Of a stretch of DNA of 64,000 bases, positions 25,383 to 34,262 are shown one piece after another (position 1 is the first letter of the stretch; each line of letters opens with the position of its first letter). Origin of the DNA: Falsiphaeobacter marinintestinus (GTDB lineage: Bacteria > Pseudomonadota > Alphaproteobacteria > Rhodobacterales > Rhodobacteraceae); NCBI RefSeq assembly GCF_007923355.1, contig NZ_VOGO01000004.1, forward strand, positions 62,001-126,000, in the 5' to 3' direction. Both the position numbers and the translations under genes were made by a program. The notes below the pieces were generated by a model that was given only the letters and a program-made list of their open reading frames with translations, did not search any database and was not told where the DNA came from.

Positions 25383-26501
25383 TTAGCCTTTGACGATGAC
25401 AGACGGGGACACCACGTCGATGCCCAGCGCCTTGCCGACGGCGTAATAGGTCAACTGCCCGGCATGGACGTTCAGACCGGCCAGCAAGTGCGGATCGTCC
25501 TGGCAGGCCTGTCGCCAGCCCTTGTCCGCCAGGGCCATCAGAAACGGCATCGTGGCATTGCCAAGCGCGATGGTCGACGTGCGCGCCACAGCGCCAGGCA
25601 TGTTGGCGACACAGTAATGCATGACCCCGTCGACCTCATAGATCGGGTCCTCATGAGTTGTTGCGCGCGAGGTCTCAAAGCATCCGCCCTGGTCGATCGC
25701 GACGTCGACGATCGCCGCACCCGGTTTCATCGTCGACAGTTGCGCCCGGCTGACCAGCTTGGGCGCTGCAGCCCCGGGGATCAGCACGGCCCCGACCACC
25801 AGATCGGCCATTGCGACTTCTTCCGCCGTGCTTCCGACGCTCGCGAATTTGGTTTTGAACAGCCCTGAAAACGCATCGTCCAGATAGCGCATGCGGGGCA
25901 GGGAGCGGTCGAGAACGGTCACATCAGCGCCCATTCCGGCCGCCACGCGGGCGGCATGGGTGCCGACCACGCCGCCGCCGATCACAACCACCCGGGCCGG
26001 GCCGACACCAGGCACGCCGCCCAAAAGCACACCGCGTCCACCGTTGGCCTTTTGCAGGGTCCAGGCGCCGACTTGTGGGGCCAGCTTGCCCGCCACCTCG
26101 GACATTGGTGCCAGAAGTGGCAGGCCTCCGTTGGCATCGGTCACAGTTTCATACGCTATGGCGGTGCAGCCGCTTGCCAGCAAGTCGCGGGTCTGATCGG
26201 GATCGGGGGCAAGATGCAGATAGGTGAACAGCAGTTGCCCTTCGCGCAGCCGCTTGCGTTCGCTGGCCTGGGGTTCTTTCACCTTCACGATCATGTCGGC
26301 GGTGGCGAACACCTCTTCTGCCGTATCGGCGATCATCGCACCCATCGCGACATAGTCGGCGTCCGCAAAGCCCGCCCCGACGCCTGCGCTGGTTTCGATC
26401 ACGACGTCATGGCCCCGCGACACGGCTTCGGCCGCCGCATGGGGCGTCATGCCGACGCGAAATTCCTGTGGTTTGATTTCCTTAGGACATCCGATTTTCA
26501 T
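25383..26501 (-). CDS. ald: Alanine dehydrogenase
   Basis: A 372 aa NAD-dependent L-alanine dehydrogenase (alanine to pyruvate plus ammonia), of usual length. Visible: N-terminal MKIGCPKEIK, substrate-site region YLHLAPD, the Rossmann motif VVIGGGVVGTHAA (about 170-182) and VDVAIDQGGCFETSRATTHEDP. The start at 26501 is chosen because agggag precedes it and the homologous N-terminus begins there; an upstream in-frame ATG adds ten unlikely residues. It is divergent from an Lrp-type regulator gene, the usual arrangement for regulated ald. Confidence 0.95.
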   Translation of the reverse strand: MKIGCPKEIKPQEFRVGMTPHAAAEAVSRGHDVVIETSAGVGAGFADADYVAMGAMIADTAEEVFATADMIVKVKEPQASERKRLREGQLLFTYLHLAPDPDQTRDLLASGCTAIAYETVTDANGGLPLLAPMSEVAGKLAPQVGAWTLQKANGGRGVLLGGVPGVGPARVVVIGGGVVGTHAARVAAGMGADVTVLDRSLPRMRYLDDAFSGLFKTKFASVGSTAEEVAMADLVVGAVLIPGAAAPKLVSRAQLSTMKPGAAIVDVAIDQGGCFETSRATTHEDPIYEVDGVMHYCVANMPGAVARTSTIALGNATMPFLMALADKGWRQACQDDPHLLAGLNVHAGQLTYYAVGKALGIDVVSPSVIVKG

Positions 26502-26525
26502 GTCCGTTCTCCCTGTTTGTAAATT

Positions 26526-26540
26526 GCCCATATTTTGGGC
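26526..26540. promoter_or_regulatory. Inverted repeat in the ald-lrp intergenic region (possible Lrp-type operator)
   Basis: GCCCA-TATTT-TGGGC is a perfect 5-bp inverted repeat with an AT-rich centre, 25 bp upstream of ald and about 100 bp upstream of the regulator gene. Lrp/AsnC proteins bind such degenerate AT-centred palindromes; assignment is inferred. Confidence 0.35.
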
Positions 26541-26640
26541 GAAGCTGTGTGAAATTATTCATCGAACTTGCCTCTTCCGGCTGGGAGTGGTTCGAATGGT
26601 CTTCGAAGAACTGTTCTGTTTACGCAAAGGATGTGCGCGA

Positions 26641-27099
26641 ATGACACTGGACGCAACTGATCGGCGGATTCTCGGGGCGCTTCAGATCCGGGGGCGGATG
26701 TCGAATGCGGATCTGTCGGAAAAGGTGAACCTGTCACCCTCGGCCTGCCATCGCCGGGTGCAGCGGCTTGAGGCGGATGGCTATATCAAAGACTATGTTG
26801 CACTATTGGATGCGCGCAAACTTGGCGTGCCCACCACCGTTTTTGTCGAGATTACATTGCAGGCTCAGGCCGATGACGTGCTTGAGGCGTTCGAAACGGC
26901 GGTCAAGCGCATCCCGGATGTGCTGGAGTGTCATCTGATGGCCGGCAAGGCTGATTACATTCTGAAGGTGGTGGCCGAAAGCACCGAGGATTTCGCCCGC
27001 ATCCACCGCCAGTATCTGGCGCGCTTGCCGGGCGTGGCGCAGATGCAGTCCAGCTTTGCGTTGCGCACCGTTTTCAAGACCACGGCCTTGCCGGTTTGA
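26641..27099 (+). CDS. Lrp/AsnC-family transcriptional regulator (probable ald regulator)
   Basis: A 152 aa protein with an N-terminal helix-turn-helix (LDATDRRILGALQIRGRMSNADLSEKVNLSPSACHRRVQRLE, residues 2 onward) and a C-terminal RAM effector domain (MAGKADYILKVV). The ATG at 26641 gives the normal family length; upstream in-frame sequence is not conserved-looking. Being divergent from ald, it most likely activates ald in response to alanine or another amino acid, like AldR/BkdR-type regulators (inference from context). Confidence 0.9.
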   Translation: MTLDATDRRILGALQIRGRMSNADLSEKVNLSPSACHRRVQRLEADGYIKDYVALLDARKLGVPTTVFVEITLQAQADDVLEAFETAVKRIPDVLECHLMAGKADYILKVVAESTEDFARIHRQYLARLPGVAQMQSSFALRTVFKTTALPV

Positions 27100-27106
27100 A
27101 CGGGAG

Positions 27107-27162
27107 GGGGGCTCTGCCCCCGCACCTGCGGTGCTCCCCCGGGATATTTGGAGCAAGAGGAA
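27107..27162 (+). repeat. Two-hairpin intergenic element, copy 1
   Basis: Hairpin GGGGGC-TCT-GCCCCC (27107-27121), immediately followed by GCACC-TGC-GGTGC (27122-27134), then tccccc and the tail gggatatttggagcaagagg. The same architecture with a related tail occurs at 53501-53570 after trcR. Both copies follow a plus-strand gene end. It may be a terminator or a dispersed repeat. Confidence 0.5.
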
Positions 27163-27225
27163 ATGGGCAGGTCGGTTGCGGTTGCCGGCGTTGTGGGAAA
27201 TTCTGAGGTCGACAGAGGAGTGGGC

Positions 27226-28812
27226 ATGAACTGGGATTACATCATTGTCGGGGCGGGCAGTGCGGGCTGTGTGGTGGCCAAGCGGCTGAGCGAAGCCGGT
27301 CATCGCGTGTTGCTTCTGGAGGCGGGCGGCAAGGATAATTATCACTGGGTCCATATCCCCATCGGGTATCTGTATTGCATCGATAATCCACGCACGGACT
27401 GGCAGTTCCGCACGGCTGAAGAGGCCGGGCTGAACGGGCGGTCGCTGTTGTATCCGCGTGGCAAGGTTCTGGGCGGGTGCAGTTCGATCAACGGGATGCT
27501 GTATCTGCGCGGGCAGGCGGCGGATTATGATGGCTGGCGGCAGATGGGCAATCCTGGCTGGGGCTGGGACGACGTGATGCCGTATTTCCTGAAATCCGAA
27601 GACTATGTCGATGGCCCGTCCGACATGCACAGCGTGGGTGGCGAATGGCGGGTTGAGAACCAGCGTCTGCATTGGGACGTGCTGGATCACTGGATGGACG
27701 CGGCGGCGGCCTGGGGGCTGCCGAAGGTCACCGATTTCAACACCGGGTCCAACGAAGGTGTGGGGTATTTCAAGGTGAACCAGCGCGGTGGCTGGCGGAT
27801 GAACACCGCCAAGGCGTTCCTGCGCACCACCACCGGTGACACGCTGAAGGTTGAAACCGGGGCACAGACCGAGCGGCTGGTGACCAAAGACGGGCGTGTG
27901 ACCGGCGTCGTTTATCGCCAGAACGGCGTTGAAAAAACGGCCTATGCGAAGGGGGAGGTGATCCTGTCGGCCGGTGCCATTGGCAGCCCTCAGATCCTGC
28001 AACTTTCGGGTTTTGGCCCGGGGGCCTTGTTGCAGGACTTGGGTCTGCCGGTAGAAAACGACATGGCGCAGGTTGGCGCCAATCTGCAGGACCATCTGCA
28101 ACTGCGCTGCGCCTGGCGGCTGGAGGGGGCGACAACGCTGAACACCCTGTCATCGACCTTGTGGGGGAAAGCCAAGATCGGGCTGGAATACGCGTTGAAA
28201 CGGTCGGGCCCGATGTCGATGTCGCCCAGCCAGCTGGGGGCGTTTGCCCGCTCGCGCCCTGATCTGGCGACTCCGGATCTGGAATATCATGTTCAGCCGC
28301 TGTCGCTGGAGGCGTTTGGGCAACCCTTGCATGACTTTGATGCGATTACCGCCAGCGTCTGCAATCTGCGCCCCGAAAGTCGGGGCACGGTTCAGATCAC
28401 CTCGCCCGACCCGAAGGCCGCGCCGCGCATCGCGCCGAATTACCTGTCGACCGAAGGCGACCGGCAAGTGGCGGCCGATGCGATCCGTCAGGCCCGCGCG
28501 ATCATGCAGCAATCTCCGATGCAGCGATACAGCCCGCAAGAGATCATGCCGGGCACTGCGTCGGATGACACCGATGATCTGATCCGCGCAGCCGGCGATA
28601 TCGGCACGACGATCTTTCACCCGGTCGCCACGGTGCGGATGGGGGCCGATGACGCCGCACCGGTCGATTCACGCCTGCGGCTGCGCGGCGCGTCCGGCCT
28701 GCGCGTGGTGGACGCCAGCGTTATGCCCGCTATAACAAGTGGGAACACCAACGCGCCGACGATCATGATTGCCGAAAAGGCCAGTGCCATGATTTTGCAG
28801 GACTCGCGTTAG
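27226..28812 (+). CDS. GMC-family FAD-dependent oxidoreductase (choline/alcohol dehydrogenase type)
   Basis: A 528 aa flavoprotein of the glucose-methanol-choline family. FAD-binding GAGSAGC lies at about residues 9-15, GMC signature 1 is GKVLGGCSSINGMLYLRG (about 82-99), signature 2 is GAIGSPQILQLSG (about 250), and the catalytic His/Asn region appears as FHPVATVRMG and SGNTNAPT near the C-terminus. The ATG at 27226 with gaggag at 27215 is preferred over an in-frame ATG 78 bp upstream that falls after the intergenic repeat. Substrate probably an alcohol; no bet genes are nearby, so choline is not implied. Confidence 0.9.
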   Translation: MNWDYIIVGAGSAGCVVAKRLSEAGHRVLLLEAGGKDNYHWVHIPIGYLYCIDNPRTDWQFRTAEEAGLNGRSLLYPRGKVLGGCSSINGMLYLRGQAADYDGWRQMGNPGWGWDDVMPYFLKSEDYVDGPSDMHSVGGEWRVENQRLHWDVLDHWMDAAAAWGLPKVTDFNTGSNEGVGYFKVNQRGGWRMNTAKAFLRTTTGDTLKVETGAQTERLVTKDGRVTGVVYRQNGVEKTAYAKGEVILSAGAIGSPQILQLSGFGPGALLQDLGLPVENDMAQVGANLQDHLQLRCAWRLEGATTLNTLSSTLWGKAKIGLEYALKRSGPMSMSPSQLGAFARSRPDLATPDLEYHVQPLSLEAFGQPLHDFDAITASVCNLRPESRGTVQITSPDPKAAPRIAPNYLSTEGDRQVAADAIRQARAIMQQSPMQRYSPQEIMPGTASDDTDDLIRAAGDIGTTIFHPVATVRMGADDAAPVDSRLRLRGASGLRVVDASVMPAITSGNTNAPTIMIAEKASAMILQDSR

Positions 28813-28846
28813 AGTCTGACACAGATCATTTACAAAGACGGGCTAG

Positions 28847-28867
28847 GCCGGAAAAATACCTTCCGGC
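28847..28867 (+). terminator. Hairpin between GMC oxidoreductase and ppk2
   Basis: gccggaa-aaatacc-ttccggc forms a perfect 7-bp stem; a T8 run follows 15 bp later (28883-28890). It could partially terminate transcription from the GMC gene before ppk2. Confidence 0.4.
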
Positions 28868-28908
28868 ATGGCTGTCCCGACATTTTTTTTGGAACAAGGA
28901 GCGGATTT

Positions 28909-29826
28909 TTGACCGACAACACCCTCGATAACGCAATGGATTGGCTGGAAGCCGAACTGCAGGATACATTCGACGAAGATATCGAGATCGAATTTGCCGA
29001 GCCGATGCTGTCGCTGGAAATCCGCAAGATTTATCGCGATCAGCATCCCGATATGCTGGATCGCAAGACCTATTTCCGCAACCTTCTGCGGCTGCAGGCC
29101 GAACTGATCAAGGTTCAGGACTGGGTGCAGGAAACCGGTGCCAAGGTCTGTATCCTGTTCGAAGGTCGCGACAGCGCTGGCAAAGGGGGCGTGATCAAAC
29201 GGATCACCCAGCGCCTGAACCCGCGTGTCGCCCGTGTTGTCGCCCTGCCAGCGCCCAGCCGGCGCGAACAAAGTCAGTGGTATTTCCAGCGCTATGTGCC
29301 GCACCTGCCTGCGGCGGGTGAAATCGTCTTGTTTGACCGGTCGTGGTACAACCGCGCCGGGGTTGAACGGGTGATGGGGTTTGCGTCAGATGATCAGGTC
29401 GAACAGTTCATGCAGGATGTTCCCGAATTTGAGCGTATGCTGGTCCGGTCCGGCATTATCCTGCTCAAATACTGGTTCTCGATCACCGATGAAGAACAGC
29501 AGATGCGGTTCCTGATGCGCATCCACGACCCGATGAAGCAGTGGAAACTGTCTCCGATGGATCTGGAATCCCGCATCCGGTGGGAGGATTACACCAAGGC
29601 CAAGGAAGACATGTTTGCCCGCACCAACATCCCCGAAGCGCCGTGGTATGTGGTTGAAGGCAATGATAAAAAGCGCGAGCGCCTGAACTGTATGGAGCAC
29701 CTGCTGACCAAGATCCCGTATTCCGACGTGGAAAGCGAAAAGGTCAATTTGCCCGAGCGCAAGTACAACCCCGAATATGAACGTCAGGTGCTGCCGGACG
29801 AATTGTACGTGCCGAAAATCTATTGA
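28909..29826 (+). CDS. ppk2: Polyphosphate kinase 2
   Basis: A 305 aa PPK2-family enzyme that transfers phosphate between polyphosphate and nucleoside diphosphates (mainly GDP/ADP to GTP/ATP). Walker A is GRDSAGKGG (86-94), Walker B region FDRSWYNRAGVERVMGF (about 143-159), and the lid module follows. It appears to start at TTG (28909), because aaggag at 28896-28901 is correctly spaced and the N-terminal residues look coding; no ATG occurs nearby until Met10. Single-domain class I length. Confidence 0.93.
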   Translation: MTDNTLDNAMDWLEAELQDTFDEDIEIEFAEPMLSLEIRKIYRDQHPDMLDRKTYFRNLLRLQAELIKVQDWVQETGAKVCILFEGRDSAGKGGVIKRITQRLNPRVARVVALPAPSRREQSQWYFQRYVPHLPAAGEIVLFDRSWYNRAGVERVMGFASDDQVEQFMQDVPEFERMLVRSGIILLKYWFSITDEEQQMRFLMRIHDPMKQWKLSPMDLESRIRWEDYTKAKEDMFARTNIPEAPWYVVEGNDKKRERLNCMEHLLTKIPYSDVESEKVNLPERKYNPEYERQVLPDELYVPKIY

Positions 29827-29969
29827 TCGACACGGCAGGGGGGCGAGACCTTCTTGCGGATCGGTATTGCCCTAAGGGGCAATTGATCGGTTTGCCCTCT
29901 TGGGTCAGACTGGACCAAGAGCAGGCACATCCATGCGCCATGCCGTTTTCGTTTCAAAGGGAGGATTTC

Positions 29970-31520
29970 ATGTTTCAACTTACAAGGGCCGTGCGACGCG
30001 CGGCTGGCTTGGCTCTTTCGGTCGGGCTGTTAAGCGCTTCGGCTGCATATGCCCAAGACAAGCCGATGAACTACCTCATGATCTGGGGCGATGATATCGG
30101 ATATTGGAATGTCAGTGCCTATAATCAGGGCATGATGGGCTATGAAACACCCAACATCGACCGGATCGCCAAAGATGGCATGATCTTTACCCATGCGTAT
30201 GGCGAACAATCCTGTACGGCAGGGCGGGCCTCGTTTGTCACCGGCCAATCCGGGTTTCGTACCGGCCTGCTGAAAGTCGGTCTGCCGGGCGCCAAGGAAG
30301 GCATGTCGGAAAAAGACCCGACCATTGCCGAATACATGAAATCCAAAGGCTATATGACCGGCCAGTTCGGCAAGAACCACTTGGGCGACCTAGACGAACA
30401 TTTGCCGACCAACCATGGTTTTGACGAGTTTTTTGGCAACCTTTACCATCTGAACGCTGAAGAAGAGCCGGAAAACGCGGATTATCCCAAGGACCCCGAA
30501 TTTCGCGAAAGGTTTGGCCCCCGCGGCGTGATCAAAGCGTCGGCTGACGGATCGATTGAAGACACCGGACCGCTGACGAAAAAGCGGATGGAAACCATCG
30601 ACGAAGAAGTGACCGCCGGTGCGCTGGACTTCATGGATCGAGCCGCAGAACAGGATAAACCCTTCTTTCTGTGGTACAACACCACCCGAATGCACGTCTG
30701 GACCCACCTCAAAGAGGAAAGCGAAGGCGTGACCGGGTTGGGCATTTACCCCGATGGCATGGTCGAACATGATGGTATGGTCGGCGAACTTCTCGACAAA
30801 CTCGAAGAGCTGGGCATCGCCGACAACACTGTCATCATGTATTCCACGGACAACGGTGCCGAGGTCTTTACCTGGCCGGATGGCGGCACCACGCCGTTCC
30901 GGGGCGAGAAAAACGACAACTGGGAAGGCAGCTATCGCGTTCCATTGATCGTCAAATGGCCCGGCGTCATCGAACCCGGATCACGGTCGCGCGACATCAT
31001 CAGTCATCTCGACTGGTTCCCCACCCTGATGGCCGCCAATGGTGATCCCGACATGAAAGAGCGGATGCTGATCGAAGCCCCGTTTGGTGAAGGCAACGAA
31101 CCGGTGCATCTTGACGGCTACAACTTCCTGCCGCGCTGGAAGGGCGAGGTCGACGAAGGTCCGCGCCGCGAATTCTTCTATTTCTCGGACGGCGGCAATC
31201 TGATGAACCTGCGGTATAACCGGTGGAAAATCGTGTTTGCCGAACAGCGTGCGCACGGGATCAACGTGTGGCAGGATCCGCTGACAGTTCTGAGACTTCC
31301 GAAGATATTTGACCTGTTCTCCGATCCGTTTGAGCTCGCCGATCATGAATCGATCAGTTACGGAAAATGGCGCTTTGAACGGCTGTTCCTGCTGGTTCCT
31401 GCGCAGGCCTTTGTGGGAGAGTTCCTGGCCACCTTCAAGGACTACCCGCCACGTCAGAAACCGGGCAGTTTCTCGATCGATCAGGTTCTGGACAAGCTGC
31501 AGACCAATCAGGGCGGCTAA
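29970..31520 (+). CDS. Exported arylsulfatase
   Basis: A 516 aa periplasmic sulfatase. The ATG at 29970, with gggagga before it, opens a signal peptide (AAGLALSVGLLSASAAYAQD). The formylglycine motif is C-T-A-G-R (SCTAGRAS, about residues 75-82), so Cys must be modified by a formylglycine-generating enzyme. Metal ligands appear in LMIWGDDIGYWN and STDNGAEVFTWPDGG; KNHLGDL supplies the usual Lys/His. Substrate is an organic sulfate ester, unspecified. It ends in a strong hairpin shared with the convergent RTX gene. Confidence 0.9.
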   Translation: MFQLTRAVRRAAGLALSVGLLSASAAYAQDKPMNYLMIWGDDIGYWNVSAYNQGMMGYETPNIDRIAKDGMIFTHAYGEQSCTAGRASFVTGQSGFRTGLLKVGLPGAKEGMSEKDPTIAEYMKSKGYMTGQFGKNHLGDLDEHLPTNHGFDEFFGNLYHLNAEEEPENADYPKDPEFRERFGPRGVIKASADGSIEDTGPLTKKRMETIDEEVTAGALDFMDRAAEQDKPFFLWYNTTRMHVWTHLKEESEGVTGLGIYPDGMVEHDGMVGELLDKLEELGIADNTVIMYSTDNGAEVFTWPDGGTTPFRGEKNDNWEGSYRVPLIVKWPGVIEPGSRSRDIISHLDWFPTLMAANGDPDMKERMLIEAPFGEGNEPVHLDGYNFLPRWKGEVDEGPRREFFYFSDGGNLMNLRYNRWKIVFAEQRAHGINVWQDPLTVLRLPKIFDLFSDPFELADHESISYGKWRFERLFLLVPAQAFVGEFLATFKDYPPRQKPGSFSIDQVLDKLQTNQGG

Positions 31521-31543
31521 GCTGTCTGAGCGAAAAACAACTG

Positions 31544-31574
31544 CGGGCGGCCGATGATCCTGGCCGCCCGTTTT
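31544..31574. terminator. Bidirectional-looking terminator
   Basis: cgggcggcc-gatgatcct-ggccgcccg, a perfect 9-bp stem, is followed by TTTT on the plus strand (end of the arylsulfatase gene) and, on the minus strand, after 9 nt by T5, serving the convergent RTX protein gene. Confidence 0.8.
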
Positions 31575-31586
31575 GCTGACATAGGA

Positions 31587-32678
31587 TCAGAACAGAAAAT
31601 CGCTTTCGGACAGGGTCAACAGGTTTGCGTTTTCAACCGTCATCAGGTTGCCCGCCCCGTCATCGATGATCATGTCCGATCCGGATTGTGACATGTGGTT
31701 GGCCACCAGATCGCCGTAATCCACGATCCTTGCGCTTGATCCTAGATCAATCCTGTCCCCGGTTTCGAAATCCGTGATGCGCTGGCTGCCCCGGGTAAAC
31801 ACAAACGTATCCGCGCCGTCGCCGCCCGTTAAAACGTTCGCCCCAGCACCGCCATTCAGCACATCATTCCCGGTGCCGCCCGACAGGGTATCATCCCCGT
31901 TCTGGCCCCAGATCCGGTCATTGCCACCGCCGCCCTCCAGCCGATCGTTCCCGGCGCCTCCGCGGATCGTATCGCTTCCCGCCCCACCGTTGCCGGTATC
32001 GGCCCCCGCCCCGCCCAACAGCCGGTCGTTGCCACCATGGCCGAACAGGTCGTCATCTCCCGTGCCGCCCACCAGGATACTGACCATGTCAGACCCTTCC
32101 AGCGTGTCGTTTCCATCCAGACCCGACACACGCCCGGCCACGCCGTCCGCCATGACCAGCCAGTCATCCCCAACGGTGCCGCTCGCGCCCGCCTGGACGA
32201 TCTGAGGCTGCCCTGCGATCACATCCAGATCGACTGGGGCCGAGGTCCGCGCGAAATTCTGCGTCACAATGATCGCGTTCCAGCCGTCGAAATTGCCGAT
32301 TTCGATGCCGATCCCGATGACTGTGACGTCCGGGTTCAGGATGTTTGCGCGATGGCCCGAACTGTTCATAAGGCTGGTGTGCAGGTCGATGACGTCATCG
32401 CTCAGCCCCGGCGCGCCCCGCACCGATTGCCAGGCGATGTTTTCGGCCCAGGTCCAGCTGCCGGAAAACACGAACCCCGCATCGATCATACGATCCCCTG
32501 CAGACGATCCGCCGGACCCGGTATGTGAAAAGATGTCGACCGCCAGCATCCATGTGCTGTGATCTTCGGCCGAAGCGTTCAGTCGCAATTCCAGCTGAAC
32601 CGGGTCCAACCCCCGCGTTGCGCGTTCGGCGTTGATAAGGTCCAGCATTTGGCGTTCAAGGTCGTCTGCCTGTGACAT
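31587..32678 (-). CDS. Secreted CAP-domain protein with RTX calcium-binding repeats
   Basis: A 363 aa protein. Residues about 6-145 form a CAP/SCP (PF00188) domain: LINAERATRGLDPVQL, the His-Ser cluster DHSTWML/FSHTGSGGSSAGDRM, ENIAWQS and the end SGHRANILNP. From about 165 to 290 come nonapeptide GGxGxDxLx repeats (for example GGAGNDRLEGGGGNDRIWG), which bind calcium. There is no N-terminal signal; the acidic/hydrophobic end SESDFLF is typical of type I secretion substrates. No ABC/MFP export genes are adjacent. Confidence 0.88.
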   Translation of the reverse strand: MSQADDLERQMLDLINAERATRGLDPVQLELRLNASAEDHSTWMLAVDIFSHTGSGGSSAGDRMIDAGFVFSGSWTWAENIAWQSVRGAPGLSDDVIDLHTSLMNSSGHRANILNPDVTVIGIGIEIGNFDGWNAIIVTQNFARTSAPVDLDVIAGQPQIVQAGASGTVGDDWLVMADGVAGRVSGLDGNDTLEGSDMVSILVGGTGDDDLFGHGGNDRLLGGAGADTGNGGAGSDTIRGGAGNDRLEGGGGNDRIWGQNGDDTLSGGTGNDVLNGGAGANVLTGGDGADTFVFTRGSQRITDFETGDRIDLGSSARIVDYGDLVANHMSQSGSDMIIDDGAGNLMTVENANLLTLSESDFLF

Positions 32679-32967
32679 GTCGTGTCTCCTGCTTGGCCGG
32701 TTTTATGATCCAGCATTCTGAACATTCGATTAACCCTTGCAGCACACTGGTGGACACAGGTGTCAGCACAGTGACCGCTTTTCGGCAGGATCAGGCCAGA
32801 TCCGCGCGCCCGCATGCGCGGACCTTTGCGCGGCCCGCCTGCGTGGACCAGATCGGCGGGTTTTCGCGGCCCTCAACTCCAAAAGGGCAGGGCGCCAAAA
32901 CTCCGCACGTGTTGACAGCCCCTGTTCAATTTCCGAACGTTCCAAGGCACGCCAAAGGAGCCAGCCC

Positions 32968-34131
32968 ATGTCCGACGCCCCGGCCTATGACATCGATCCT
33001 GCGACCTTCTGGGCCGATCCCTATCCCGATCTCAAACGGATGCGCGCCGACACCCCGATCTGTTTCGTTCCGCAACTGGGCGCGACCCTGATCACCCGGC
33101 GCGACGCGATTTTCGACAACGAGAAAAAGACCGATGTGTTCTCGTCCGATCAGCCCGACGGCCTGATGACCGTGCTGATGGGGCAAAACATGATGCGCAA
33201 GGATGGCGACGCCCATATGGCCGAGCGCAAGGCGATCTTTCCCACCGTGTCCCCAAAGACTGTGAATCGGGTCTGGACCGATCAGTTCCGCGCCGCCACC
33301 GCCAAAATCCTCGATGACCTTGCGCCCAAGGGGGCCTGCGATCTGGTAAGCGATTATGCCATGCCGGTTTCTGCCGAGGCACTGAAGGCGATGACCGGCC
33401 TGACCAACATGACCGCGCATGAAATGAACCGCGTCAGTCAGGGCATGATCGACGGCTGTGCCAACTATGCCGGTGACCCTGCTGTGACCGCCAATTGCCA
33501 TGACTGCACCGCGTCGATCGATCGCCACATCGACGCGATGATCCCGGTTGTCGATGCTGCCCCCGATCATTCGCTTTTGTCCGTTCAACGCCGCGCCGGT
33601 CTGCCGGACGATCAGGTGCGCGCCAATATCAAGCTGGCGATCTCGGGTGGTCAGAACGAACCGCGTGACGCCATCGCCGGGGCCGTCTGGGCCTTGCTGA
33701 CCCATCCCGACCAACTTGCCCAAACCCGCAACGCCACCTACACATGGCTGCAGGCGTTCGAAGAATACGCCCGATGGATGTCGCCCATCGGCATGTCGCC
33801 GCGCCGCGTGGCGAAACCCCATAAGGTCGACACGGTCACCTTTGCCCCCGAAGACCGCGTGTTCCTGATGTTCGGCTCGGGTAACCGCGACGAGGCTGTC
33901 TTTACCAACCCCGATGCCTTCGACATGAGCCAGAACTGCAGCGCCGCGATCTCGTTCGGCGCCGGCCCGCATTTCTGCGCCGGGGCCTGGGCCTCCAAGG
34001 CCCTGATCGGAGACGTCGCCCTGCCCATGCTGTTTGATCGCATCCCCGACCTGCAACTTGACGGAGACACGCCTTTCGGCGGTTGGGCGTTTCGAGGACC
34101 GTTGACTATGCCCGTGCGGTGGGCAAACTGA
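32968..34131 (+). CDS. Cytochrome P450
   Basis: A 387 aa soluble bacterial P450. The heme loop is FGAGPHFCAG (330-339, Cys337 axial ligand) and the K-helix E-x-x-R is Glu266-Arg269 (EYAR). In the I-helix the usual AG-x-(D/E)-T is replaced by GGQNEPRD (about 227-234), so the conserved oxygen-activating threonine is missing. The ATG at 32968 after aaaggag is chosen; an upstream in-frame ATG adds 77 non-conserved residues. Redox partners are not encoded nearby. Divergent from the RTX gene with 289 bp between them in which I see no other gene. Confidence 0.9.
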   Translation: MSDAPAYDIDPATFWADPYPDLKRMRADTPICFVPQLGATLITRRDAIFDNEKKTDVFSSDQPDGLMTVLMGQNMMRKDGDAHMAERKAIFPTVSPKTVNRVWTDQFRAATAKILDDLAPKGACDLVSDYAMPVSAEALKAMTGLTNMTAHEMNRVSQGMIDGCANYAGDPAVTANCHDCTASIDRHIDAMIPVVDAAPDHSLLSVQRRAGLPDDQVRANIKLAISGGQNEPRDAIAGAVWALLTHPDQLAQTRNATYTWLQAFEEYARWMSPIGMSPRRVAKPHKVDTVTFAPEDRVFLMFGSGNRDEAVFTNPDAFDMSQNCSAAISFGAGPHFCAGAWASKALIGDVALPMLFDRIPDLQLDGDTPFGGWAFRGPLTMPVRWAN

Positions 34132-34262
34132 GATCACGACCCAACAGCCGAAGATCGTCGGTAATCAGGCAACCCGCATTCGGGTTCGCCCTGCTTTCCG
34201 GGGGCCTGCAAAAAAGAAGCGCATAGCCTGAACAGGCAGCGCCACAGGGGGAAGACGTTTTC

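Noticed and set aside
26585-26600. tRNA-like ggttcgaat
   Set aside because: No acceptor or anticodon stem around it; chance match upstream of the lrp start. No tRNA gene was found in the window.
26803-28101. 432-codon minus-strand frame across lrp and the GMC gene
   Set aside because: Crosses two real genes and the intergenic repeat; no homology-like segments.
32926-34137. 403-codon minus-strand frame
   Set aside because: Antisense to the P450 gene with intact heme and K-helix motifs.
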